A stretch of DNA of 64,000 bases from Flavobacterium psychroterrae (GTDB lineage: Bacteria > Bacteroidota > Bacteroidia > Flavobacteriales > Flavobacteriaceae), in contig NZ_JAGYVZ010000019.1 of the NCBI RefSeq assembly GCF_018380615.1, forward strand, positions 57,865-121,864, written 5' to 3'. Positions 44,364 to 54,038 of this stretch are shown one piece after another. The position numbers and the translations under genes were made by a program. Position 1 is the stretch's first letter, and each line of letters opens with the position of its first letter. Under the pieces are notes generated by a model. It was given only the letters and a program-made list of their open reading frames with translations. It made no database searches and was not told where the DNA came from.

Positions 44364-47300
44364 ATGAAAAATTTTTACAAAATACATTTAGCGGTATTGT
44401 TTATCATGCTTTCGGTTGTTTTTTCTTACGGGCAGGATATTGCACCGCCTAAAGAATTAGGTGTCGCTGCAAGTTCTATCGAAAAGATCGAAGCTGCTGA
44501 CCGCTGGGTAGATAAATTTTCGAATCAGGATTTGGTAGAGTTACCAATCGGTATTCGTAAAACAATAAGTAATGTTCAATATTCTATCGGGATAACAAAA
44601 GCTGTTTTTTCACCGGAATACACAACTTTGACCGTTTTTTGTAGAGTTGATATTCCGCAAAAAGATAAAAACGGACAGCCAATGCAATTGTTTTTTGGTG
44701 CAGATAACGTACAATTATCACATCAGGGAGGAATTATAGGAGAAGCAAAACTAGTATTATTAGGCAATGTTGACATTCCGTTTAGCGATAACAAATGGCA
44801 GGTATCACTTTATGGTGGTTTTGATATGGCAACAGGAGATGTCAAAGATCTGACTTATGTTAAAATTGACTGCGATGGTTTTAAGGAAATGAAAATTTCA
44901 GGAGCAGTTGAGTTTTCAAGAAATTTAATATTGCCAATTGACCCGTTAACAAAAACGGTAGACGAAGCAAAACTAACAGTTCCTAAAACCTACTACAACG
45001 GAAAAACGGTTCCGATACCTAATAGGGTAAGAGGTGATTTTAGTTTTACTGCAAGCAGTTGGAATGATATTTTGGTCAATGTAAGTTTGCAGCCTTTTAC
45101 TTTAAAAGACAAACGAAACGGAAAAGACTTTGAGGGTAATTTCCAATTTCTGGTTAGTAATGCAGTATTGGATTTAAGTGATTTAAAAAATGATCCAACA
45201 GTAGTTTTTCCCGAGTATTATGCAAAAAATGCACTTTTAGTACCAACACAGGAAGCATGGAAAGGAGTATTTATTCAGACTTTTGACGTTGGTCTTCCCA
45301 AAGAATTTCAAACAACAGATACTGCGTCAAGTAAAGAAAGACTTCATGTAGGAGCACAAAATCTTATCATAGATAAATTTGGAGTTTCGGGTACTTTTTA
45401 TGCAGATAATGTTTTCCCACTGGATCGCGGTATAACAAGTCAGGAAAAATCATGGGCATATTCCTTAGATCATATTGATGTAACTATTGCAGCAAATACT
45501 TTTGTAAAAGCAAATTTAAGCGGTCAGATTCTTTTACCTATAAGTAAGGCAACAGAGAAAAAAGAAACTGCATCGACTGCAACACCAACTCCCGCAGCTA
45601 CTGGGGCAGCAGCTACAGCAACAACTCCTGCTAAACCTGCTCAAACAAACAGAGCGGGCTTAGAATATAATGGTTTTATATCCATGGAGGAGCAGCAATT
45701 AATTGTTGTAACAAAAGATTCCATATCGTTTGATATCTGGAAAGCAAGGGCTTTGCTATTACCTAATAGTTCTGTTGAATTAAAATTAGTAAACGGGAAA
45801 TTTTTACCTAAAGCTAATTTAAACGGGACAGTTTCAATTGGTACCAATAAAGGAGCTTCTGATGATAAAGATGTAGAAGGGAAAAAGACAGTTGATTTTA
45901 AAGGAATTTCATTCGAAAACCTGCAATTGCAGACAGTTTCGCCTATTATCTCTGTCCGAAATATGGGATATAAAGGCACCGTTTCCTTTGGTAATTTCCC
46001 GGTTTCGATTGGTAATATAAATGTTGCCATTAACGGAGATAATTCCCGAATCGATTTTGATTTAGGGATTAACCTTATGGAAAGTGTTGGAGCCGGAGCC
46101 ACAGCCCGAATAGGGATAAAAGGCAAAATGTATGACGACGGTTACAGGCAGCGAAGTAAGTATGACGGATTAGATTTATCAGCTATTAGTATTGACTGTA
46201 AATTTAGCGGATTGACAATAAAGGGAAGTCTTATCTTAATGGAGAAAGACCCTGTCTATGGTAACGGATTCAATGCAGATCTGGAAGTTGATGTTACAGG
46301 AATTGTAACTGTAAAAGCAAAAGCTATTTTTGGTCGTACGACCTTTAGATATTGGTATTTTGATGCCTCTGTTAAATGGCCACCAACTCCCGCACCATTT
46401 ATGATTACCGGTTTTGGGGGAGGTGCTTATTATAAAATGCATCGAAATGAAGATATAGCTATTGGAGATTTTTCCCCATCAGGATTGAGTTATACGCCGG
46501 ATGAAAAAATAAGCTTAGGGATTAAAGCCCTTATTTATTTTAATATTGGTTCAGAAAGTGTTTGTGATGGTGAAGCAGGTTTTGAGATTGCTTTTAACTC
46601 AAAAGGAGGAATAAACAGACTGGCAATTTTTGGTAAAGCAAATGTTATGGCTAAAATACCGGGAATGAAAAATATTAATGACTTAATTGGTAAGGTCGCA
46701 GGAAATATGACTTCAAAGAAAAGTTTTTTAGGCATAACCGATAATGATCTTAAAGGTTCTTTTGCCAGTAAATATATTCCGGAAGCAGATAAGGCAGTTC
46801 CAGATCCTTTATCTGCTAAAGTAGGGATCAGAATGGCAGCTGCAATAGAATTTGATTTTCAAAATAATTCGATGCATGCTACAACAGATGTCTACATTAA
46901 TACACCTGGAAATTTTTTGTCAGGAACAGGAGAAGGAGGAAGAGCAGTTTGGGGAGTTTTTCATAAAGACCCAAAAGATTGGTACATGTATATGGGAACA
47001 CCAGATGACAGATGTGGTGTAAAAATAGGATTTGCAGGAATGTACTTAAAAACAACAAGCTATTTTATGGCAGGAACAGTGCTTCCCGGAAGTCCGCCAC
47101 CACCAGCGCAGGTCGCTAGTATTTTAGGTGTCGATGCCAAAGAATTAGATTATATGCGTGACGAAAATTCATTGGCAAATGGAGGAGGTTTAGCCTTTGG
47201 AGCCAGTTTAGATTTTGATACAGGAGATTTGAGTTTCTTGCTTTTTTATGCCCGTTTTCAAGCCGGAATGGGATTTGATATCATGCTTAAAGATTATCAG

Positions 47301-49049
47301 GAAGCCAGATGTTCTAATACAGGTGAACGTGTAGGTATCAATGGCTGGTATGCTAACGGACAATCGTATGCCTATTTACAGGGAGAATTAGGAATTAGAA
47401 TTAAATTATCATTCTTAAAATTGAAAGTGCCAATTATTTCAGGAGCAGCTGCCGTTTTATTGCAGGCAAAATTACCAAACCCAGTCTGGATGAGAGGTTA
47501 TGTAGGTGGAAATATGAATATTCTGGGTGGATTAATAAAAGGAAAATTCCGTTTTAAATTTGAACTTGGAGAAGAGTGCCAATTTGAAAATGCATCACCA
47601 CTGGGAGGGCTTAAATTAATAACAGATGTAACTCCAAAACAGAGTTCAACGGATGTTGATGTTTTTGCTGTACCACAAGCCGCTTTTTCTATGAAAGTGA
47701 ATGAAGCTTTTGTAATTCCTGAAGATGCCGGCGACGTTACCTATAAAGTGATATTAGAAAAATTCAAGGTTTTTGACGGCACAAAAGAAATTCCCGGAGT
47801 TTTAGAGTGGAGCTCTACGAAAGACAAGGCTAATTTTGTTTCAACAGATATTTTACCTCCAAATAAAGAATTAAAAGTTCAGGTTGAGGTTAGTTTCCAG
47901 AAAATGGTAAATGGTTCTTTCCAACCCATAAAAGTGGATGGAAAAGTAGCCACAGAATTTGAAGAAAGATTATTTACAACTGGTGGAGCTCCAAATCATA
48001 TTCCGTTGACCAATATTAAATTTTCGTATCCTGTCGTAGATCAAAAATATTTCCTTGAAGAAGAATACCCTAAAGGATATATTCAGCTTAAACGCGGTCA
48101 GGATTATTTATTTGAAGATGCAAATTGGGAAACAAATATAAAAGTAGATCAGGACGGAACTTCTACTTCAAAAGCTACAGCTTTTAATTATGATACCAGT
48201 TCAAATGAAGTGTATTATAATTTACCAAATATTGATCAGGATAAAAAATATAATTTTTCAATTGTAAGCAGTCTGAAACAAACTCAGTCGAGAAATACAA
48301 TAGCTGAATCAAAAACAAATACAATTAGTAATGATGGTAATGACATACAAATAAAAGAAAACCAAGCCGATGCGCTATCTAAGGCAGAAGGAAGTATTGA
48401 GCGTTTGACTTATTCATTTAATACCAGTAAATACAAAACATTTACGGCTAAAATGAATTCGATAAATACTCAGGGCTACAATTTTGGAGTCTTGGATTCA
48501 GATATCATTTATTTGACCAATACCATTTCAAGTCAGGAAGCATTTGATGTTGTCGATTTGCAAGGAGTGTCTTATAGTGATAGTAAACCAATAATAACCG
48601 CGCAGTCTAAGCTAAATGATGAATATTATACAACAGATATTTTTCCGTATTTGTATAAAGATTATCCTTTTAATGGTAATTATTCTATAACTAACAGAGA
48701 TACAAATGAATTAGGAGTAATTCCTGCAAAAGCGATACCTCTTAATACACATTATACAACCAGTATAGAAAATAATGTAAACCAGTCGTGGACAAAAGGC
48801 AATTTTCCATTTAAATACAATATGCCTTTAATTTACAAGCAGGATTGGGTTGATTTAGACAATCAGGTTATCAATGGTTATATTAACGGAGATACCAGTA
48901 TTGAAGCAATTGCAAAACGTTTTCATAATTCTAATTTCCTGTTTATGCGTTACGGAAACTACGAAATTGTTATGAAATATAATTTGCCGGGAGATAAGCA
49001 AGCCAACGAGTTTACTTATAAATATAAAAACACTAATAATTTCAGGTAG
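44364..49049 (+). CDS. 1561-residue secreted protein of unknown family
   Basis: The start at ATG 44364 gives a signal peptide (MKNFYKIHLAVLFIMLSVVF) ending at YGQ. The mature protein is long and beta-rich with no recognised domain. An Ala/Thr/Pro-rich hinge lies near residue 410-430. A middle third follows that is rich in Gly and aromatic residues (GFGGGAYYKMHRNEDIAIGD, ARFQAGMGFDIMLKDYQEAR), recalling barrel or amyloid-like surface proteins. The C-terminal third has Ig-like strands. No T9SS sorting domain is seen. It lies 123 bp after the barrel-protein gene and ends the locus at a strong terminator. Probably a structural component of the same complex. Confidence 0.6.
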   Translation: MKNFYKIHLAVLFIMLSVVFSYGQDIAPPKELGVAASSIEKIEAADRWVDKFSNQDLVELPIGIRKTISNVQYSIGITKAVFSPEYTTLTVFCRVDIPQKDKNGQPMQLFFGADNVQLSHQGGIIGEAKLVLLGNVDIPFSDNKWQVSLYGGFDMATGDVKDLTYVKIDCDGFKEMKISGAVEFSRNLILPIDPLTKTVDEAKLTVPKTYYNGKTVPIPNRVRGDFSFTASSWNDILVNVSLQPFTLKDKRNGKDFEGNFQFLVSNAVLDLSDLKNDPTVVFPEYYAKNALLVPTQEAWKGVFIQTFDVGLPKEFQTTDTASSKERLHVGAQNLIIDKFGVSGTFYADNVFPLDRGITSQEKSWAYSLDHIDVTIAANTFVKANLSGQILLPISKATEKKETASTATPTPAATGAAATATTPAKPAQTNRAGLEYNGFISMEEQQLIVVTKDSISFDIWKARALLLPNSSVELKLVNGKFLPKANLNGTVSIGTNKGASDDKDVEGKKTVDFKGISFENLQLQTVSPIISVRNMGYKGTVSFGNFPVSIGNINVAINGDNSRIDFDLGINLMESVGAGATARIGIKGKMYDDGYRQRSKYDGLDLSAISIDCKFSGLTIKGSLILMEKDPVYGNGFNADLEVDVTGIVTVKAKAIFGRTTFRYWYFDASVKWPPTPAPFMITGFGGGAYYKMHRNEDIAIGDFSPSGLSYTPDEKISLGIKALIYFNIGSESVCDGEAGFEIAFNSKGGINRLAIFGKANVMAKIPGMKNINDLIGKVAGNMTSKKSFLGITDNDLKGSFASKYIPEADKAVPDPLSAKVGIRMAAAIEFDFQNNSMHATTDVYINTPGNFLSGTGEGGRAVWGVFHKDPKDWYMYMGTPDDRCGVKIGFAGMYLKTTSYFMAGTVLPGSPPPPAQVASILGVDAKELDYMRDENSLANGGGLAFGASLDFDTGDLSFLLFYARFQAGMGFDIMLKDYQEARCSNTGERVGINGWYANGQSYAYLQGELGIRIKLSFLKLKVPIISGAAAVLLQAKLPNPVWMRGYVGGNMNILGGLIKGKFRFKFELGEECQFENASPLGGLKLITDVTPKQSSTDVDVFAVPQAAFSMKVNEAFVIPEDAGDVTYKVILEKFKVFDGTKEIPGVLEWSSTKDKANFVSTDILPPNKELKVQVEVSFQKMVNGSFQPIKVDGKVATEFEERLFTTGGAPNHIPLTNIKFSYPVVDQKYFLEEEYPKGYIQLKRGQDYLFEDANWETNIKVDQDGTSTSKATAFNYDTSSNEVYYNLPNIDQDKKYNFSIVSSLKQTQSRNTIAESKTNTISNDGNDIQIKENQADALSKAEGSIERLTYSFNTSKYKTFTAKMNSINTQGYNFGVLDSDIIYLTNTISSQEAFDVVDLQGVSYSDSKPIITAQSKLNDEYYTTDIFPYLYKDYPFNGNYSITNRDTNELGVIPAKAIPLNTHYTTSIENNVNQSWTKGNFPFKYNMPLIYKQDWVDLDNQVINGYINGDTSIEAIAKRFHNSNFLFMRYGNYEIVMKYNLPGDKQANEFTYKYKNTNNFR

Positions 49050-49090
49050 TTCTGAATGATAGAATAAAAGCTCTAAAAAAAGCTGATGTA

Positions 49091-49126
49091 AGCAAAAGAG
49101 ACGACTATTTAGTCGTCTCTTTTGCT
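49091..49126 (+). terminator. Terminator at the end of the surface-protein locus
   Basis: A 16-bp perfect stem (AGCAAAAGAGACGACT and its reverse complement) with a 4-nt loop is followed by T-rich sequence. Confidence 0.9.
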
Positions 49127-49233
49127 TTTAAACTTATTATCAAAACATACCTCATACAAATAAAACTACTTGAAAATATATCAATTGTCTGATAATTATT
49201 TACGGGATTATATAAAATATTTATAAACAAAAA

Positions 49234-49257
49234 AAACTCCAGATTGCTCTGGAGTTT
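49234..49257 (-). terminator. Terminator of yebC
   Basis: The stem AAACTCCAG / CTGGAGTTT with a 6-nt loop has an A-run on its left, giving the U-tract on the minus-strand transcript. Confidence 0.85.
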
Positions 49258-49283
49258 CATTTTATAATATAAAAAGTAAGTTT

Positions 49284-49997
49284 TTACTCTTCTTTCATCG
49301 TATGATAAACATTCATAACGTCATCATCCTCTTCAATTTTTTCGATCAATTTTTCAACATCAGCGATTTGAGCTTCAGTAAGTTCTTTTGTGATTTGCGG
49401 AATACGTTCAAAACCCGAAGATAAAATTTCAAGACCTCTGTTTTCAAGTTCTTTTTGCAAAGTACCGAAGCTTCCAAAAGGCGAGTAGATTAAAATTCCG
49501 TCCTCATCTTCAAAAACCTCCTCAGCACCAAAATCAATAAGTTCAAGTTCTAATTCCTCAGGATCAAGATTTCCTTTAGCAATTCTGAAGTTACAAGTAT
49601 GGTCAAACATAAACTCAACAGAGCCTTGCGTTCCCATTGTACCGTTACATTTATTAAAGTAGCTACGAATATTGGCCACAGTTCTGTTATTGTTGTCAGA
49701 TGCCGTTTCAATCAAAATCGCAATTCCGTGAGGAGCATATCCTTCAAACAAAATTTCTTTATAGTTGGCAGTATCTTTATTACTTGCATTTTTTATCGCG
49801 CGCTCCACATTGTCCTTAGGCATGTTAGCGGCTTTTGCATTTTGTATTACAGCTCTTAATCTAGAATTGGCATCAGGGTTAGGACCACCTTCTTTAACGG
49901 CCATAACGATGTCTTTACCAATTCGGGTAAATGTTTTAGCCATTGCTGACCAACGTTTCATTTTTCTTCCTTTTCTAAATTCGAACGCTCTTCCCAT
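49284..49997 (-). CDS. yebC: YebC/PmpR-family protein
   Basis: This 237-residue cytoplasmic protein starts MGRAFEFRKGRKMKRWSAMA, the form usual in Bacteroidota. It keeps the family core (KEGGPNPDANSRLRAVIQNA, then KAANMPKDNVERAIKNAS) and the three-domain length. YebC-type proteins were described as DNA-binding regulators and, more recently, as factors that relieve ribosome stalling at proline-rich motifs. Which role applies here is not visible. It has an exact promoter at 50021-50051 and its own terminator, so it is monocistronic. Confidence 0.95.
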   Translation of the reverse strand: MGRAFEFRKGRKMKRWSAMAKTFTRIGKDIVMAVKEGGPNPDANSRLRAVIQNAKAANMPKDNVERAIKNASNKDTANYKEILFEGYAPHGIAILIETASDNNNRTVANIRSYFNKCNGTMGTQGSVEFMFDHTCNFRIAKGNLDPEELELELIDFGAEEVFEDEDGILIYSPFGSFGTLQKELENRGLEILSSGFERIPQITKELTEAQIADVEKLIEKIEEDDDVMNVYHTMKEE

Positions 49998-50020
49998 TAC
50001 TAATTTTTTATTTTGAGATG

Positions 50021-50051
50021 CAAAAATACGGTTATTCCTTTTTTTAGCAAA
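50021..50051 (-). promoter_or_regulatory. Promoter of yebC
   Basis: On the minus strand TTTG (50051-50048), a 19-bp spacer and TATTTTTG (50028-50021) match the Bacteroidota consensus exactly. The ATG lies 23 bp further on. Confidence 0.7.
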
Positions 50052-50216
50052 ATCAATTCAATTCTTTTTTAAATTATGTTTTTATAAATAATTTAACCGC
50101 TAAGATCGCTAAGATTTACGCTAAGTTCGCAAAGGTTTTAAAGATTAATTTTATATAAGGTCAACAAGTTTTATCCATAATAGCATTTTCAAAGTAGAAG
50201 ACTTTGAAAATGTGGT

Positions 50217-50280
50217 AAAATCTAAAATCTAAAATCTAAAATCTAAAATCTAAAATCTAAAATCTAAAATCTAAAATCTA
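50217..50280. repeat. Tandem heptamer AAAATCT, about nine copies
   Basis: Nine near-perfect copies of AAAATCT run into the stop codon of the S41 peptidase gene (TAG at 50280-50278). Upstream at about 50098-50150 are other low-complexity words (CGCTAAGATCGCTAAG). This is a variable-number-type repeat; copy number likely differs between strains. Confidence 0.85.
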
Positions 50281-52308
50281 CTTCATCGCATTAAACTCAT
50301 TAATAACATTCACCGCTTCATTTAAATACGGATTAGTTTTAAGATTATCGATCTGGTATTGATTTATCGTTTTATCATTTGGATAAACCCCAAGTAAAAA
50401 CTGATTTACAGTCGAATTATAAACATCTAACTGATTATTTTCATCATTAAAAGTATTGATTTCCTTCCATAGTGAATTGACAGTCTTTTTCTGTTTAAAA
50501 ACAGCATCTAAAGTCATCGGAATCTCTGCTTTTGGAGTATTAACCGATTGATCAATTTTCAAATTAATTTTTTTAATATTATTAAAAAAGTAATTATCAG
50601 CCAATCGTGCAGCACTATTTTTAGCCAGTTTATCGATTAAAACCCTTTTTACATAAGGCTTGAATTTTAATAAAGGTTCAATACTATCATTTTTAATTGC
50701 AGTAGGGAAATCACTTTCTTTTTGATAAACACCCTCATAAAATTCAGGAAGAATCACATCAGGTTTAACACCAATATATTGATGGCTTTTACCGGTAACC
50801 CTGTAAAATTTATTAATTGTAATTTTCAAAAAGTCAGTATTTTTAGTTTCGTCAAGCGAAATTATAGTCTGCATCGTAGCTTTTCCCAGAGTATTACTGC
50901 CTAATAATAAAGCACGATTATAATCCTGCAAAATCGAAGAGAAAAACTCACTTGCTGATGCCGTATTACTATTCACCAAAATTACAATTGGACCTTTATA
51001 AATCAAACCTCTAAAAGGATCATTGATAATTGATTTCCCTTGTTTATTATCTACAACAATAGAAAGAGGACCATAATCAATAAACATTCCGGCAAGTTTT
51101 ATCGCTTCCTCCATAGATCCGCCGCCATTATCAATTAAATCAATAACAAGACCTTTAATATTATCCCTTTCCAGTTTTATAACTTCGCGAGCCACATCAT
51201 CTGCACAGCCTTTACGGCTATTTCCATCTAAATCAGCATAGAAACTCGGAATTTTAATATATCCTATTTTACTGTCTTTTCCAATAATGAAACTAAAAAC
51301 CGAATTATCTTCATCCTTCATCACTTGCTTTTCAACGTAAACATCAAAGTTTTTACTGGAATTTCGCTTCAGCGTAAGCGTAATACTTTTATTCGATTCA
51401 GATAAAATCATAGTCGAAATAGCTTCTAACGAAGCACATGAAACCTGCAAAGTCTCCTTTTGATTAGATATCGAAACAATCTGATCGCCCTTTTTAATTT
51501 GTCCTGTTTGATACGCCGGACCATTTGGATCCAGTTCTGCTATAATTATCTCATTTTTTTCGTTCAAATTTACCGTCATTCCCAGCGACAAATGCTCTTT
51601 TGACAATGAAGCCACAAAACTCGTTTTAGAATCATCACTAAAATAAGCCGTATGCGGATCAAAATAAGTACAAAAGTAATTGTAGAGTTTTTCTTCCTGT
51701 TTAAGATTAGTTGCTAAAAGCGTATTGATTCGGCAAATTTCATTCGTTAAAATCAGGTTTTTCGAGGCTAATTCAATCGACTTAAAATTCGTTTTAATCG
51801 AATCTAAATTATCGCTTGTTTCAGCAATTTCATCCAGAATTTGGTAGCGGATTTTCTTTGACCAAACCTTCTCTAAATCTTCTTTTTTAAGATAAAACGG
51901 AAAAGATTTTTTATAAAACCTAATAGTATCTTTCTTAGTATAATCAATAGGTTCCTTTTGGATTTTTTCAAGAACCGCTTTCGTTCTCAAAAGACCATTT
52001 TTATAGGCAGATGTAATATCGGCTAAAAAATCACATTGATTGCTTAAGATAAGATCATCTAAATTTGTACGGTATTTGGCAGACAAATTTTCGTATTCGC
52101 TTTTATAAAATATATTTCGGGAAGGATCTAATTCATTAATCAGATTATCAAAAACAAAAACCGATAAACTATCGTCTACCAGTTTCGGTCTAATATGTTC
52201 GTCCTGAATAAGTGCATTTATTTTGTTTAGTATTTCACAGGTGTTAACACTATTTTGACTAAATAGAACATTTGTAGTTAAAACCAATACTAATAATATT
52301 TTTTTCAT
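50278..52308 (-). CDS. Carboxy-terminal processing (tail-specific) S41 peptidase
   Basis: The 676-residue product has a signal peptide (MKKILLVLVLTTNVLFSQ) and a helical N-terminal region. A PDZ domain carries LSLGMTVNLNEKNEI and GPAYQTGQIKKGDQI, and an S41 serine-protease domain follows. The catalytic Ser lies in NTASASEFFSSILQDYNRA (near residue 450) and Lys in LGKATMQTI (near 474), forming the Ser-Lys dyad. The family trims C-termini of periplasmic proteins. I start at 52308 because it opens the signal peptide; the 52395 ATG would add 29 hydrophilic residues. The stop codon lies inside a tandem heptamer. Confidence 0.9.
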   Translation of the reverse strand: MKKILLVLVLTTNVLFSQNSVNTCEILNKINALIQDEHIRPKLVDDSLSVFVFDNLINELDPSRNIFYKSEYENLSAKYRTNLDDLILSNQCDFLADITSAYKNGLLRTKAVLEKIQKEPIDYTKKDTIRFYKKSFPFYLKKEDLEKVWSKKIRYQILDEIAETSDNLDSIKTNFKSIELASKNLILTNEICRINTLLATNLKQEEKLYNYFCTYFDPHTAYFSDDSKTSFVASLSKEHLSLGMTVNLNEKNEIIIAELDPNGPAYQTGQIKKGDQIVSISNQKETLQVSCASLEAISTMILSESNKSITLTLKRNSSKNFDVYVEKQVMKDEDNSVFSFIIGKDSKIGYIKIPSFYADLDGNSRKGCADDVAREVIKLERDNIKGLVIDLIDNGGGSMEEAIKLAGMFIDYGPLSIVVDNKQGKSIINDPFRGLIYKGPIVILVNSNTASASEFFSSILQDYNRALLLGSNTLGKATMQTIISLDETKNTDFLKITINKFYRVTGKSHQYIGVKPDVILPEFYEGVYQKESDFPTAIKNDSIEPLLKFKPYVKRVLIDKLAKNSAARLADNYFFNNIKKINLKIDQSVNTPKAEIPMTLDAVFKQKKTVNSLWKEINTFNDENNQLDVYNSTVNQFLLGVYPNDKTINQYQIDNLKTNPYLNEAVNVINEFNAMK

Positions 52309-52470
52309 AAATCGAAAATCTTCGTTTAGATTAAAATTACGCTTATTTTTTGATTGCGTGTTATATTTTTTATAATAATTCTTACATCTGAACAATTTAT
52401 TTTAACATATAGAAATCTGGTTTAAGAAGTTTAAGATAGGCTTTTCCAGTAAGCAAATCTTATAAAAAAT

Positions 52471-52526
52471 GCCACGGATTAAAATGATTTCAAAGATTAA
52501 TCATTTAGATCATTTTAATCTGTGGC
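52471..52526. repeat. Imperfect inverted repeat with GCCACGGATTAAAATGAT arms
   Basis: The arms 52471-52488 and 52509-52526 pair with one mismatch around a 20-nt loop. They lie between the gcvT terminator and the start of the S41 peptidase gene. Confidence 0.65.
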
Positions 52527-52531
52527 AAAAA

Positions 52532-52560
52532 AAAATGCACTACTATAAGTAATGCATTTT
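52532..52560 (-). terminator. Terminator of gcvT
   Basis: AAAATGCA / TGCATTTT stem; the A9 run at 52527-52535 gives the U-tract on the minus-strand transcript. Confidence 0.75.
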
Positions 52561-52582
52561 CTAAATCTATATTTATAAAAAT

Positions 52583-53665
52583 CTATTTCTTGTAAAACGG
52601 TAATTTCACCACTTTAGCAGGAACATCATTTTTTCTGATTCTAATAAAAATATCACTGTCAACAGCAGTATTATCTAAAGTAACATATCCTAAACCAATA
52701 CCTTTATTCATAGAAGGCGACATCGTCCCGGAAGTTACAACACCAATTACAGTGCCTGTAGCGTCAACAATTTCATAATCATGTCTTGGTACAGCGCGTT
52801 CCTGCATTTCAAAAGCAACTAATTTTTTAGTAACACCAGCTTCTTTTTGTTTTTTCAAACTTTCAGAATTGGTGAAATCTTTCGTGAATTTAGTAATCCA
52901 TCCCAAACCAGCTTCAAGTGGAGAGGTCGTATCATTAATATCATTTCCGTACAAACAGAAACCCATTTCAAGACGCAAAGTATCACGGGCAGCAAGACCA
53001 ATTGGCTTAATTCCAAAAGCTGCACCAGCTTCAAAAACCTTATTCCAAATTTGTTCTACTTCACTGTTTTTACAATAAATTTCAAATCCTCCGGAACCGG
53101 TATATCCTGTAGCAGAAATAATTACATTTTCAATTCCTGCAAAATCCGCCACTTCAAAATGATAATAAGCAATCGCCGATAAATCTATAGAAGATAAAGA
53201 CTGCATCGCCTCAACCGCTTTTGGACCCTGAATTGCCAATAACGAATAATCATCAGAAAGATTTTTCATTTCAACACCCAAATCATTGTGCAACGAAATC
53301 CAGTTCCAGTCTTTTTCAATATTCGAAGCATTTACAACCAGTAAATACTGCTCCTCTTTCATTTTATAAACAATCAAATCATCCACAATTCCGCCATCAT
53401 TATTAGGCAGACAAGAATATTGCGCTCTTCCAATCGTCAAAGTCGATGCATCATTTGAAGTCACTTTCTGAATCAAAGCCAAAGCATTTGGACCCGTCAA
53501 CAAAAATTCACCCATATGAGAGACGTCAAAAACGCCCACACTGTTACGAACCGTTTCATGTTCAGCGTTAATTCCTTCATAAGTAATAGGCATATTATAA
53601 CCTGCAAAAGGCAGCATTTTAGCTCCCAAACCTTCATGGATGTGCGTAAGCGCAGTATTTTTCAT
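52583..53665 (-). CDS. gcvT: Aminomethyltransferase (glycine cleavage system T protein)
   Basis: The 360-residue protein opens with LTHIHEGLGAKMLPFAGYNM and has SVGVFDVSHMGEF, where the conserved Asp contacts folate. RDTLRLEMGFCLYGNDI and GLGYV-type C-terminal motifs are also present. GcvT takes the aminomethyl group from lipoyl-H protein and transfers the methylene to tetrahydrofolate, releasing ammonia, in the cytoplasm. The length is normal. Other gcv genes are not in the window, which is common in this phylum. Confidence 0.95.
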   Translation of the reverse strand: MKNTALTHIHEGLGAKMLPFAGYNMPITYEGINAEHETVRNSVGVFDVSHMGEFLLTGPNALALIQKVTSNDASTLTIGRAQYSCLPNNDGGIVDDLIVYKMKEEQYLLVVNASNIEKDWNWISLHNDLGVEMKNLSDDYSLLAIQGPKAVEAMQSLSSIDLSAIAYYHFEVADFAGIENVIISATGYTGSGGFEIYCKNSEVEQIWNKVFEAGAAFGIKPIGLAARDTLRLEMGFCLYGNDINDTTSPLEAGLGWITKFTKDFTNSESLKKQKEAGVTKKLVAFEMQERAVPRHDYEIVDATGTVIGVVTSGTMSPSMNKGIGLGYVTLDNTAVDSDIFIRIRKNDVPAKVVKLPFYKK

Positions 53666-53690
53666 TGTGTTGTTTTATAAGATTGTATCG

Positions 53691-53698
53691 CAAATTTA
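53691..53698 (-). promoter_or_regulatory. Candidate -7 element of gcvT
   Basis: On the minus strand TAAATTTG lies 25 bp before the ATG; a TTTG at 53728-53725 has a 26-bp spacer, longer than usual. Confidence 0.45.
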
Positions 53699-53921
53699 TT
53701 CAAAAATATCTAAAAATGATACTCCAAATTATAAATTTCGCAATAATTAGAAGCAATTTCCTGCTATACGCTATATCTTTTGTTTTTTAAAGAAAAAAAC
53801 AAAAGGATGCCGCTCCTATCAGGGCTAGGAATTTTAGGAAACCATAAATTCCTTATTGTTCAATTTTTATGTAACTTTAATAACCAGTTTAAGGCACAAA
53901 GTAAAGCAATAGCTAATTAAA

Positions 53922-53957
53922 AAATCCGTTTTTATCCGCGTTTTTACGAAGTAAATC
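53922..53957. repeat. 36-bp dispersed repeat, copy 1
   Basis: The unit starts AAATCCGTTTTTATCCGCG and ends GAAGTAAATC; it is identical to 60343-60378, with weaker similarity continuing about 15 bp further. Both copies lie in non-coding DNA. Confidence 0.85.
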
Positions 53958-54038
53958 CGTTTAATCAGCGTTACAATAAACATCAGCCAAAATCTAAAAC
54001 TGATTAAAAATTAAATTATTCAGAAAAAATAAGCCAAA

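Larger units (their letters stand above)
53666..54038. other. Divergent intergenic region between gcvT and nnrD
   Basis: It contains the gcvT promoter candidate, a GC-richer stretch near 53805-53830, and one copy of a 36-bp repeat (53922-53957). No gene is visible. Confidence 0.5.

Noticed and set aside
50217..50280. Possible CRISPR-like regular repeat
   Set aside because: The units are contiguous 7-mers with no spacers and no cas genes nearby; it is a simple tandem repeat.
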